Shown here: positions 44,816-53,452 of the stretch, one piece after another
Layout: every line of letters starts with the position of its first letter
How positions within the stretch are numbered: the stretch's first letter is position 1
Origin: Opitutales bacterium
Lineage (GTDB): Bacteria > Verrucomicrobiota > Verrucomicrobiia > Opitutales > UBA953
Assembly: GCA_017531845.1 (NCBI GenBank)
Contig: JAFXKI010000004.1
Location: forward strand, 1 to 64,000
Reading direction: 5' to 3'
DNA length: 64,000 nt
Notes under the pieces: generated by a model
Database searches by the model: none
Seen by the model: the letters and a program-made list of their open reading frames with translations, nothing else
What the model was told of the DNA's origin: nothing
Translations under genes and position numbers: made by a program

Positions 44816-46585
44816 TCAGCAGGAAAGCTCGCCGCGTATTGCACGCGAAGCTTCGCCGTCAGTGCAAATTTCGATCAGGTGAATCCCCTGATGCGAGCGG
44901 AAACGCGTGAGGAGTTTGCCGAGTTCGGTGAGCGTTCCCGCGCGCGCATAATCCGCGCCGTAAGCCGCCGCGATTTTTTCAAAATCCGCCCGTTGCGGCG
45001 TAAGCCAAAGTTTTTCGAAATGCGGATTCTCTTTCGATACCGGCAAGTGCCGGAAAATATTCCCGCCGCCGTTGTTTTGCAAAACGATACACAAATTTCC
45101 GCAAAAATGCGGCGCGATTAAAAAACCGTTCGTGTCGTGCAAGAGCGACAAATCTCCCGTATAAAGAATCGTCTGCTCCATGCAGCCGTGCGCCACGCCG
45201 AGCGCGGTCGAAAGCGTACCGTCGATTCCGTTCGCTCCGCGATTGTGAAAAGCCCAAAAGCGCGCTCCCGCCGGGCAAAAGGCGTTCATGTCGCGCACCG
45301 GCATTCCGTTGGCGATAAAAATCGCCGTCTCGGATTCGGGTAAATTCTCGCAGAGAAAGCGCGCAATTTGCGGCTCCGTCGGCGTTCCCGTATTTTTGTA
45401 TCCGTTTTTAAAATACGCATCGGATTTTGTTTTAAAACGCGCATCCGCCGTCTTCCACGCGGCGAGAAATTCCGCATTCGCGGGAACGCTTCCGTTTGTA
45501 TCCGATTCGCAATTACAAAAAATATTATTCCAAATTTCACGGAAACGCGGTGCTACGATTTTCGCATTCGGGCGCGCCAAGGCGTCCGTGTTATCGCCGC
45601 AGTAATTGAAAAGATAAACCGGCGTTTCACCGAGCGACTCCAGCCAAGCGCGCAGAAATTTGCTTTCAGGCAAAGTTCCGATTTGCAAAATCACGTCGGG
45701 GCGAAGCGCGTCAAGGCTCGGAGAATACGGCTTGCCCGCGTTGCGGAAAATCGCGTCGTAACGCTCAATCAGGCGTTCCCGCGACAGCGGAAACCGGCGC
45801 AGCGGATGCGTCGCGTCCGCCAAAATCGGCGCGGAAAATTTCCGGCTCACGCGCTCGATATTTTGTGTGTCATCGTGCCCGGGCGGCACCGTTCCCGCGA
45901 CGATTAAAACTTTTTTCCCGTCGAGAGAAATTGTTTCCGCATCCGTTCCCGCAGCGAGAAAATCGCGCATCGGCGCCTGCGGAATCATGCAAAATTTTTG
46001 CACGTCAAAATCGCCGGGAATTTCCCCCGGAAACGTTTTTTCCCAAACCGACGGCGCCAGCGGATCCCGAAACTGCACGTTTACATGCACGGGACCGCTT
46101 TGCTCCGTGCTTTGCTTCACCGCTTCAAACGCCGCCTCGCGCGCTTCCTCAAGCGAGGCAAGCTTCAGCGCGGGAACGCAATTTTTCTCCCAAACGGGGA
46201 AATGCGAAAAAATTCCGACCTGCGGAATGGTTTGCCCGGCATGGCAATTCTGAAATTCCGGCGGGCGGTCCGCCGTCACGACAATCAGCGGCGTGCGCGA
46301 CATCCGAGCTTCCACGACAGCAGGAAGATAATTCGCCGCCGCCGTTCCCGACGTGCAAATCAAAACCGCCGGACGCACCGTACTCTTCGCTAAGCCGAGC
46401 GCGAAAAATCCCGCCGAGCGCTCATCGAGCACGGGAACGGTTTCCAAGCGGCGAATTTCCGCCGAAGCCGCCGTCAGCGGCGTCGAACGCGATCCCGGCG
46501 AAACCACCGCCGTGCGCACGCCGCAATTTTTCAGCGTTTGCATAAAAACCGCGCTCCAAAGCGCATTTGTGTTCCGGAAATTCAT
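44816..46585 (-). CDS. menD: SEPHCHC synthase (MenD)
   Basis: Thiamine-diphosphate enzyme of menaquinone synthesis, 589 residues. N-terminal RTAVVSPGSRSTPLTAA and DERSAGFFALGLAKST, middle TSGTAAANYLPAVVEA, C-terminal NRGANGIDGTLSTALG and the TPP motif GDLSLLHDTNGFLIA. The start at 46585 (MNFRNTNALW) fits homologues better than the frame start at 46612. MenC lies 14 kb upstream. Confidence 0.94.
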   Translation of the reverse strand: MNFRNTNALWSAVFMQTLKNCGVRTAVVSPGSRSTPLTAASAEIRRLETVPVLDERSAGFFALGLAKSTVRPAVLICTSGTAAANYLPAVVEARMSRTPLIVVTADRPPEFQNCHAGQTIPQVGIFSHFPVWEKNCVPALKLASLEEAREAAFEAVKQSTEQSGPVHVNVQFRDPLAPSVWEKTFPGEIPGDFDVQKFCMIPQAPMRDFLAAGTDAETISLDGKKVLIVAGTVPPGHDDTQNIERVSRKFSAPILADATHPLRRFPLSRERLIERYDAIFRNAGKPYSPSLDALRPDVILQIGTLPESKFLRAWLESLGETPVYLFNYCGDNTDALARPNAKIVAPRFREIWNNIFCNCESDTNGSVPANAEFLAAWKTADARFKTKSDAYFKNGYKNTGTPTEPQIARFLCENLPESETAIFIANGMPVRDMNAFCPAGARFWAFHNRGANGIDGTLSTALGVAHGCMEQTILYTGDLSLLHDTNGFLIAPHFCGNLCIVLQNNGGGNIFRHLPVSKENPHFEKLWLTPQRADFEKIAAAYGADYARAGTLTELGKLLTRFRSHQGIHLIEICTDGEASRAIRGELSC

Positions 46586-46654
46586 CTTTCGGCATTCTAC
46601 CCCCGCCGACATTTTTTTTGAAGAAACAAAAATTTTTCGTGAGTAGCGGAAAGA

Positions 46655-46777
46655 TTCTCGCGCGAAGACGCAAAAGTTTTTTATAAAAAAATCATTCGTG
46701 AAAATTCGTGTTTATTCGTGGTTTCTTTTTTTACCTTTTTTTAAAAAACTTCGCGGCTTAGCGTCTTTGCGCGAAAA
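46655..46777. repeat. Inverted repeat, GCGAAGACGCAAA family
   Basis: TTCTCGCGCGAAGACGCAAA (46655-) and the inverted AAAAACTTCGCGGCTTAGCG... segment (46741-46777) frame a stretch with tandem ATTCGTG units (about 46694-46721). Related to 42627-42743. No gene in it. Confidence 0.6.
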
Positions 46778-46812
46778 AAAAACGTTCCCGCGACCGAAGC
46801 CGCGGGAACGCC
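46774..46812 (-). terminator. Terminator built from paired octamers
   Basis: CGTTCCCGCG (46783-46792) pairs perfectly with CGCGGGAACG (46801-46810); nine T residues follow on the minus strand. Serves the PEP-CTERM gene at 46848. Confidence 0.87.
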
Positions 46813-46847
46813 ACACTTAATAACGTATGAATTAATACATCAAAAAA

Positions 46848-47597
46848 TTATTTGCGGCGGCGACGCGATGCCACGAGCGCAAGAGCGCCGAGACCCGCCA
46901 ACATACCGAACGCCGACGGCTCGGGAATCAAGGATACCGACGTCGCCATCGCGCTTACAGCGCCTTCTGCATCCGTGTTGGCTACGTCTGTGTAGGTATC
47001 AACATTCCAAACCACGATGTTGTTTAATGCAGAAACGGCAAGCTCGCTCAAGTTGATTGCCGAGACGTTTCCAGTGTTGTCGAGCTTTCCTTTCAGATTT
47101 TTGTTGCTCCAAAAGGTGGAGCCGTCTTTCCAAATACGCGTTCCGGTATTTCCGAGGCTGATCACAACTGTGATATTCCCGGTAGAATCGGAGGAAACAC
47201 CATATCCGGAAGTAAAGTAAGTATAATTAGTTGTACTACCTGAAACCCATGTTCCGGTAAACATTCCGGACGAGGAGAGCCCCAAGCCCAAATCAGCACT
47301 ACCTCCATCAAGCTCGACCAACGGCTGAGCACTAGAAGTGACCCCACCGGCAAGCAAGGCGGCATCAAACGTCATAGCAATCGTTGAAACGGTTCTGGAG
47401 TGGCTATTAAAGCTAGTCCAATTTCCATCCGTGACGGAGAGCGTTCCGTTAGAATACGTGATGTTTCCGGCAGACGGTGTAAGAACTCCGTCAACCAAAG
47501 AGAGATAGCCGACGGCGTTATCCAGCGTAAGCGACTCTGCATTTGCGAAAGCGCTACCGGCGGCGAGGAGAGCCGCGAGTGTAATATATTTTTTCAT
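46848..47597 (-). CDS. PEP-CTERM protein, unknown function
   Basis: A 249-residue exported protein from ATG 47597: signal peptide KKYITLAALLAAGSAFANA, then Ser/Thr/Gly-rich beta sequence (TLDNAVGYLSLVDGVLTPSA, VISLGNTGTRIWKDG), tail IPEPSAFGMLAGLGALALVA plus RRRRK. Similar Verrucomicrobiota proteins occur in many copies with no known activity; the body may be a lectin-like sandwich. Divergent from the M60-type gene. Confidence 0.8.
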   Translation of the reverse strand: MKKYITLAALLAAGSAFANAESLTLDNAVGYLSLVDGVLTPSAGNITYSNGTLSVTDGNWTSFNSHSRTVSTIAMTFDAALLAGGVTSSAQPLVELDGGSADLGLGLSSSGMFTGTWVSGSTTNYTYFTSGYGVSSDSTGNITVVISLGNTGTRIWKDGSTFWSNKNLKGKLDNTGNVSAINLSELAVSALNNIVVWNVDTYTDVANTDAEGAVSAMATSVSLIPEPSAFGMLAGLGALALVASRRRRK

Positions 47598-47705
47598 ATA
47601 ATGATTAAGTTTAATTTTTAGTGTTAAAAGTATTTTTGAGGGTAAAAACGGGGATAAACGCGACGTTCCCGCCGATTTGTCCCAATTCTTAGCGTGGATT
47701 GTCGC

Positions 47706-47717
47706 AAAAAAAAAAAA
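47706..47717. repeat. A12 homopolymer in divergent promoter region
   Basis: Twelve adenines lie about 80 bp before the M60-type start and 110 bp before the PEP-CTERM start. Such tracts can vary in length. Confidence 0.7.
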
Positions 47718-47795
47718 CGTCTCCGTCAAGCATGATTTTGAAAAAATCCGTAGTTGTATTTCGTTGGGTGCAGGTTAAATTTGTAGGTGTCGGTT

Positions 47796-49694
47796 ATGTT
47801 GCGATTTCTCAAATTTTTGCGCCTGCTTTTTGTCGCTGTTTTCATTGCGGCACTGTGCGTTCCCGCTGTTGCGGATTCCCCGGAAAAAATTTTGCTGGGG
47901 CTGAAGCGCTCGCGAGCGGAGATGAAGGCGGTTTTTACGTCCCCGCTTTGTGCGCAACTGAAGAAAAACGTTTCCGAAAAAACCGTCAAAAGAATGAAGA
48001 ACCCGGTTTTAAAAGATATTGCGGAGCGCATGTTGGACAAAACCTACAAGCCGAAGGTGCGCCGCCACCGGTTTCGTCCGTATTATCCTGTTTACAAGCT
48101 TTCGAAAGAGCTCAAGACCAATTTCTACAGCCAATTTGAAAATCCGACGGGGGTTTATTTTAAGGAGGGGGAAATTGCGGTTATCTTTGTCGGGAAAATC
48201 CCCAAGGGAGAAGAGGTTGCGCTAAAAATTCAATGTTGGGACAAGGACGAACGCTACGGCAAGGGCGACAGGTATCCGCTTCATTCGGGAGCGAATGTTT
48301 TTGAGGTAAAGCACAACGGGCTCGCGTATTTTGATTATTATACGGAAAACCTTGATGCCGCCCCGATTGCCGTCAACATTGCGACGGGAACGCCGAACGG
48401 CGTTTTTTACGAAGCGAGCTCAACGAACAAGGATTGGGAAGAGATGCTCGACAATATTGAGGGAGACTGCTTCGACATCGTCGGCAAATACGTTCAGCTT
48501 GTTTTTTGTGCGGAAACGATGAAGAAAACCTGCCCGCGAGACGGGCTCGCTCTCATACGCAACTACGATGAAATTATCCGCCTTCAGCAAAATGAAATTA
48601 TGGGGCTGGAGCAATTCGGGCGGAGAAAACCCAACCACATGCACGGGCGCACAATGTGGAAAGGCTTTATGCACGCGGACGGGTTCGGAGCTTCGTTTAA
48701 CGACAAGACGATGTCTCAAGTCGGTAATCCGGAAAGCGTGTTAAAAAACTCTTGGGCGATTTCGCATGAGTTCGGGCACGTTAACCAAACGCGCCCGAAT
48801 CTGATGTGGGTGTGCACGACCGAGGTTACGAACAATATTTATTCCTGCTGGGCAAATTACAAGCTGAGCCCGGAAAATCTTCGTCTGGAAACCGAAAACT
48901 GCGCAGACCGCATGGGCGGAATCATCGGCGGGCGTTTTAATTCCTATTTGAACTCGGCATTAGTTTACAAAGAAAACTGGCTTTGCCAATACGGTCCGGA
49001 CAAAAAGGAAGACTATGAGGACGGGGGAGACCATTTCGTAAAAGTGGCACCGCTTTGGCAACTTCAACTCTACATGAACGTGGCGGGGCGCGGTCCGGCG
49101 GATTTTTATCCGAAAATGTTCGAAATTGCCCGCAGGGCGGCGATCCCGAAAACGGAAGACGGGAAAAACGACAACGGAGCCTTGCAGCTCGAGTTCATGA
49201 AAAACGCCTGTAGGGTTTCAAAACAAAACCTCATGCCCTTTTTTGAAGCAATCGGGATGCTCAAACCGATTGACAGGGAGATGGACGATTACGCGCGCGG
49301 TCAACTGACAATCACGGAGGAAGATTGTAAAAAGCTGAAAAAATTCGGCGAAAAATTCCCGCCCGCCGCCAGCCCGGTTATTTATTACATTTGTGCGAAT
49401 AATATCGAAGCCTTTAAGCAAGGCTTGCCCGTCAAAGGTTCGCGGGGACGCGCCGTTAAAGTCTCCGAAGACGGCACGACGCTCACGTTCCCGCACAGCA
49501 AGTGGAAAAACGTCGTCGCCTACGAAACGTATTCCGGCGACAAGCTCACGCAAATTTCCATGACGGGGCTCGGCTCGAAGCACAACGAATTTACCGTTGT
49601 CCGCTATCCCGAAGGCTCCACGCGCGTGGAAGCCGTGGGCTGGGACGGCACGCGCACGCACGCTTACGGAAAGAAAAAAGCCAAGAAGCGTTAG
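47796..49694 (+). CDS. M60-like (mucinase-type) zinc metallopeptidase
   Basis: A 632-residue exported protein with a signal peptide (MLRFLKFLRLLFVAVFIAAL). The gluzincin motif HEFGH (residues 324-328) is followed 15 residues later by Glu343 (CTTE), fitting the HExxH-x(8,28)-E pattern of M60/enhancin-like peptidases, many of which cut mucin-type O-glycoproteins. Flanking segments NSWAISHEFGHVNQTRP and APLWQLQLYMNVAGRGPADF are typical of the domain. The ATG at 47796 follows TAGGTG; a GTG nine bases upstream is an alternative. Mucin activity is inferred from family and context. Confidence 0.85.
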   Translation: MLRFLKFLRLLFVAVFIAALCVPAVADSPEKILLGLKRSRAEMKAVFTSPLCAQLKKNVSEKTVKRMKNPVLKDIAERMLDKTYKPKVRRHRFRPYYPVYKLSKELKTNFYSQFENPTGVYFKEGEIAVIFVGKIPKGEEVALKIQCWDKDERYGKGDRYPLHSGANVFEVKHNGLAYFDYYTENLDAAPIAVNIATGTPNGVFYEASSTNKDWEEMLDNIEGDCFDIVGKYVQLVFCAETMKKTCPRDGLALIRNYDEIIRLQQNEIMGLEQFGRRKPNHMHGRTMWKGFMHADGFGASFNDKTMSQVGNPESVLKNSWAISHEFGHVNQTRPNLMWVCTTEVTNNIYSCWANYKLSPENLRLETENCADRMGGIIGGRFNSYLNSALVYKENWLCQYGPDKKEDYEDGGDHFVKVAPLWQLQLYMNVAGRGPADFYPKMFEIARRAAIPKTEDGKNDNGALQLEFMKNACRVSKQNLMPFFEAIGMLKPIDREMDDYARGQLTITEEDCKKLKKFGEKFPPAASPVIYYICANNIEAFKQGLPVKGSRGRAVKVSEDGTTLTFPHSKWKNVVAYETYSGDKLTQISMTGLGSKHNEFTVVRYPEGSTRVEAVGWDGTRTHAYGKKKAKKR

Positions 49695-49722
49695 AGAAGC
49701 GCGCACCGGCGGTACGTGCTTT

Positions 49723-50241
49723 TTAGTTTTCGTCGAGAAATTTCTGCAATGCGTTCAAGTCATACGCGTCCGCGATTACCGGTTCTCCGCCGTGGGTAAA
49801 AATCCTCAAATCGGGGATACCCGGAATATTGTGCCGCTCGATAAATTTTTCGACGTTTTCGGTCCGATACGTTCCCGCCCACGGCATATTGTATTTTTTC
49901 ATGTAGGAACAAACGTCTTCCTGTGTCCAATGAAAGCCGATGAGGACGATATCGATTTTATTTTTATTTTTTTTATAAAATTCGATCAGCTTCGGGGTAA
50001 ACATCCGGCAGGGTCCGCACCAGCTAGCCGAGCCGTAAATGCCGACGTATTTTTTCTTTATTGCCCTGCTTACGGGTACTTTTTTTCCGTCCGCATCAAA
50101 AAGATTGTTTCCGAAAAGTTTTTTCCAGTTTTCGGTTTTCTGTTCTTTTCCGCAAACGGCGGGAACGTCGCCCGCACCCGGAACCGGCACGGGAACGCAG
50201 CAAAAGCCACAAAGCAGAAGCAGGGGAATAAGCTTTTTCAT
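49723..50241 (-). CDS. Secreted thioredoxin-like protein (nucleoredoxin-like)
   Basis: A 172-residue protein with a signal peptide (KKLIPLLLLCGFCCVPVPVP, possible lipoprotein). One thioredoxin-like domain with active motif GSASWCGPCRMFTPKLIEFY and cis-Pro region IPGIPDLRIF. It resembles domain 1 of the protein at 34519-35490, including the preceding NWKKLF..LFDADGKKV segment. Confidence 0.87.
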   Translation of the reverse strand: MKKLIPLLLLCGFCCVPVPVPGAGDVPAVCGKEQKTENWKKLFGNNLFDADGKKVPVSRAIKKKYVGIYGSASWCGPCRMFTPKLIEFYKKNKNKIDIVLIGFHWTQEDVCSYMKKYNMPWAGTYRTENVEKFIERHNIPGIPDLRIFTHGGEPVIADAYDLNALQKFLDEN

Positions 50242-50308
50242 GCTCAGAATCTTCTCTCTCCGTCAAAAAAAGCGCGAGAAAAAACTCCCTTTGTGCGTTC
50301 CCGGAAAG

Positions 50309-50791
50309 CTATCCGTTCAGCACCCAAATTGAGCAGGTCAAATAACCGGCGAAGCAAACCCAAAGCGCGTAGGGAATTTGCAGATACGCTGCCTGCAGGT
50401 TGATTTTCCGATATTCGTAAATCGTTTTTACAATCAGCCCCAAAAGCAGCAAAAGCCACACAAAGGCCAACCCGAAACTGCGCCAACCGAAAAACACAAA
50501 GCACCACGAAAAATTCACGGCAAGGCTCAGCGCGTAAACAATGAGCGCACGCCGCCGCACAACCGCCTTTTCCGGGGATTTTTCCCGCCAAATCATTCCC
50601 GCGCTAATTCCCATGAGAAAGTAAAGCACCGTCCACACAATCGGGAAAAGAATCGCCGGCGGCGCAAGTGACGGTTTGTTTATCGTCGCGTAAAGAGATT
50701 GCATTCCCGACTCCGTAAGGTAAGCCGCCAGCGCTCCCGCACCCACCGCAATCAATACCGACACTGTGTAAACTTTCAGTTTCTCTTCCAT
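50309..50791 (-). CDS. tspO: TspO/MBR-family membrane protein
   Basis: Five-TM tryptophan-rich sensory protein of 160 residues. Family segments are KPSLAPPAILFPIVWTVLYF, AVNFSWCFVFFGWRSFGLAF and PYALWVCFAGYL. TspO proteins bind porphyrins and sterol-like ligands; the bacterial role is unclear. Single gene between the thioredoxin-like gene and tyrS. Confidence 0.92.
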   Translation of the reverse strand: MEEKLKVYTVSVLIAVGAGALAAYLTESGMQSLYATINKPSLAPPAILFPIVWTVLYFLMGISAGMIWREKSPEKAVVRRRALIVYALSLAVNFSWCFVFFGWRSFGLAFVWLLLLLGLIVKTIYEYRKINLQAAYLQIPYALWVCFAGYLTCSIWVLNG

Positions 50792-50928
50792 AATACTGAT
50801 AAAGCGACACCGAATCCGTTTTTCCGAAAAAATAACTTCTGCGCTTTCACAATCAAAAGCGCGCGGCGAATTTCGATTTTGCGTTCCCGCGGGAACGAAG
50901 ATTAAACTGGCGGGAAAAATTTATTCCG

Positions 50929-52131
50929 ATGGACGCCGCAGAACAAATCGCACTTCTGAAACAACGCACCGAAGTTTTTCTCGGTGAAGAACAACTTATC
51001 GAACGCATCAAAGCGGGGAAAAAACTCCGCGTCAAACTCGGCGTCGATCCCACGCGCCCCGACCTCACCTTCGGGCACATGGTCGTTTTCAACAAACTGC
51101 GCCAGTTTCAGGATATGGGGCACCAGGCCGTGCTCGTCATCGGCGATTTCACGACGCGCATCGGCGACCCGTCCGGCCGTAGCTCCACGCGCCCCGTTTT
51201 GACCGAAGAAGAAATCGAGGAAAACGCCAAAACCTACCTCGAACAGGCGTTTAAAATTCTCGATCCCGAAAAAACCGAAGTCCGCCGCAACAGCGAATGG
51301 TTCGGCAAATGGTCGATGATCGACACGCTCCAGCTCGCCCGCCAAATGACGGTGGCGCGCATGCTCGAACGCGACGATTTCGCCAAACGCTACGCCTCGA
51401 AAACGCCGATTTCCATCATCGAATTTCTTTATCCGCTCCTGCAGGGACGCGATTCCGTCGAGCTTCAAAGCGATGTCGAAATCGGCGGCACCGACCAGCT
51501 TTTTAACAATCTCGTCGGTCGCCAGCTCCAAAAAGAAGCGGGAATGCCCGAGCAAGCCGTGCTCACGATGCCGCTCCTCGTCGGCTTGGACGGCGAACGC
51601 AAAATGTCCAAAAGCTACGGCAACTACATCGCGCTGAACGATTCCGCGAAAGATATGTTCGGCAAAATCATGAGCGTTCCCGACGCCACGATGTGGATTT
51701 ACTACGAACTTCTTTTGGAAAAAACGCCCTCGGAAATCGCCGCCATGAAAAACGAGCATCCGATGGAAATGAAAAAACAGCTCGCCGCCGCGCTCACCGC
51801 CAAATTCTACGGCGAAGAAGCCGGGCGCTACGAACGCGAACAGTTCGAAAACGTTTTCTCCAAAAAACAGGTGCGCGCCGATATTCCGGAATTTGCTTGG
51901 GACAAACTCGTTCCCGCGGGAACGCCCGACGCAAGCATCATCGATTTGCTCGCCGCAACGAAAATTTTCCCGAGCAAAAAGGAAATCCGCCGCCTCATCG
52001 AAGGCGGTGCCGTTAAAGTAAACGACGAAAAACTCTCCGACGTGAACGCGCGCCTCGCACGCGAAACCGCCGCGGGAACGGTTATTCAAGCCGGTAAACG
52101 CAATTTCGTGAAAATAATCAATAATGAATAG
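50929..52131 (+). CDS. tyrS: Tyrosyl-tRNA synthetase
   Basis: Class I synthetase of 400 residues. KLGVDPTRPDLTFGHMVVF holds the HIGH-type motif (FGHM) and ERKMSKSYGNYI the KMSKS loop; QSDVEIGGTDQLFNN is the tyrosine/tRNA site. A C-terminal S4-like domain (SKKEIRRLIEGGAVKVN) is present. A perfect 16-bp octamer palindrome (51909-51924) encodes VPAGT before the S4 domain. The final IINNE and the stop are encoded by the heptad repeat. Confidence 0.96.
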   Translation: MDAAEQIALLKQRTEVFLGEEQLIERIKAGKKLRVKLGVDPTRPDLTFGHMVVFNKLRQFQDMGHQAVLVIGDFTTRIGDPSGRSSTRPVLTEEEIEENAKTYLEQAFKILDPEKTEVRRNSEWFGKWSMIDTLQLARQMTVARMLERDDFAKRYASKTPISIIEFLYPLLQGRDSVELQSDVEIGGTDQLFNNLVGRQLQKEAGMPEQAVLTMPLLVGLDGERKMSKSYGNYIALNDSAKDMFGKIMSVPDATMWIYYELLLEKTPSEIAAMKNEHPMEMKKQLAAALTAKFYGEEAGRYEREQFENVFSKKQVRADIPEFAWDKLVPAGTPDASIIDLLAATKIFPSKKEIRRLIEGGAVKVNDEKLSDVNARLARETAAGTVIQAGKRNFVKIINNE

Positions 52132-52229
52132 TGAATAACGAATAATTCAGTCTTCAACGTTTTTGCCTTAGGCAAAAACCTCGGCACTGTGTTATTCATT
52201 ATTAACTATTCACTATTCGTTATTTATTA
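52112..52229. repeat. Heptad hairpin element, GAATAGT family (tyrS-endonuclease gap)
   Basis: Left arm 52112-52150 and right arm 52191-52229 are inverted copies, with nested stem GTTTTTGCC/GGCAAAAAC at 52159-52179. Overlaps the tyrS 3' end. Confidence 0.85.
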
Positions 52230-52290
52230 ACTCTGCCGGGTACTCTGTTTCAGAGTCTCCGTAAGTTTTTTTAATTTCAAAAATCCTCTC

Positions 52291-53280
52291 ATGGCGAAAA
52301 AACGCAAAGCCCGGAAAATCAATCCGCGAAAACTCAACTTCAAACGCCTCGCCGTTTGCGCGGGAATTCTCGCCGTCGCCGCCCTCGGCATCAAAACCGT
52401 TCACTTTTTCGGCGACGAAGAAACCAAAGATACCATAGAAAGCGGAATCGTAAGCGTCATCGACATCGTGCGGGAATGCCCCGCCACGCCCGACGAAATG
52501 GTTTTCCTGCTCGACGGAATCGCCCAACACCTGCCGTTCGTTTACGGGCAAAGTGTGGACGCGGGAACGCTCGACGCAACGGGACTTGTGCTCGGCGGAA
52601 CACCCGAAAGCGACAAATCTCTCAGCTTTTTGAAAAACCGCGGCTACATCGTCGGCTACGACAACGCGGCAGGCAATCCCGCTTGGGTCGCCTACAAGGT
52701 TTTCCGCCCGAAAAGCTTCGAAACGGAAGATCGCCCCGCGTTTGAAACCGATACGCGTTCCCGCGCACGCGTCGAACCTTCCGACTACACGCATTCCGGC
52801 TACGACCGCGGACACATGGCTCCGAATCAGGCAATGGCGGTTTGCTACGGAGAAGCCGCCCAGCGCGAATCGTTTTTGATGACCAACATCGTCCCGCAGC
52901 TCCACGAAGTAAATGCGGGCGTATGGAAAGATTTGGAACAACGTATCCTAAAACGCTATACACACGCGTTCGGCGAAGTCTGGGTCGTCTGCGGTCCGAT
53001 TTACAACAAGGAACAAAATCAGCGACGAAAACTCAAAGGAAAGGTGTTCGTTCCCGACGCGTTTTTCATGATTGTTGCCGACCGCGACGAAGAGCGCGGG
53101 AACGCTCTGCGCACGCTCGGTTTTATCATTCCGCACGAAAAAGGAATCGACGGGAACGCACGCGCTCACCTTGCAAGCATTCGCGAAATCGAACGCCGTA
53201 GCGGGCTGAATTTTTTCCGCGAACTCGACGAAATTACACAAAACGCGCTCGAGCTCAAACCCGCCAAAACCATTTGGTAA
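52291..53280 (+). CDS. Membrane-anchored DNA/RNA non-specific endonuclease
   Basis: A 329-residue protein of the NucA/EndA (beta-beta-alpha metal) family. A basic N-terminus and one TM helix (residues about 20-40, RLAVCAGILAVAALGI) anchor it; the domain shows SGYDRGHMAPNQ with catalytic His175, MTNIVPQLHEVNAGVWKDLE with the Asn metal ligand, and VWVVCGPIY. Topology should place the nuclease outside the inner membrane. Pneumococcal EndA, with the same layout, degrades one strand during DNA uptake; that role here is only a hypothesis. Confidence 0.9.
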   Translation: MAKKRKARKINPRKLNFKRLAVCAGILAVAALGIKTVHFFGDEETKDTIESGIVSVIDIVRECPATPDEMVFLLDGIAQHLPFVYGQSVDAGTLDATGLVLGGTPESDKSLSFLKNRGYIVGYDNAAGNPAWVAYKVFRPKSFETEDRPAFETDTRSRARVEPSDYTHSGYDRGHMAPNQAMAVCYGEAAQRESFLMTNIVPQLHEVNAGVWKDLEQRILKRYTHAFGEVWVVCGPIYNKEQNQRRKLKGKVFVPDAFFMIVADRDEERGNALRTLGFIIPHEKGIDGNARAHLASIREIERRSGLNFFRELDEITQNALELKPAKTIW

Positions 53281-53306
53281 GTTTCCTTTTTTAGATTTTT
53301 AAAAAG

Positions 53307-53445
53307 CTCTCCCTCTTACCAAGAGGGAGGGGACCGCAAGCGAAGCGCAGCGGTGAGGGCGTTCCCTCAAACCACAAAAAAACATCCGTAAAAATCCGTG
53401 TTATCCGTGGTTAACCTCCCCAAAAACTCCGTGGCTCTGTGAGAG
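53307..53445. repeat. Intergenic repeats after the endonuclease gene
   Basis: A hairpin CTCCCTCTT/AAGAGGGAG (53310-53331) is followed by GGGGACCGCAAGCGAAGCGC and a stretch with ATCCGTG units (53376-53410). No gene is seen. The hairpin may help to terminate transcription but lacks a T-run. Confidence 0.55.
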
Positions 53446-53452
53446 TGTTTTA

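Noticed and set aside
50902-52089. Minus-strand frame of 395 codons opposite tyrS
   Set aside because: Antisense shadow; tyrS motifs HIGH/KMSKS are intact on the plus strand.
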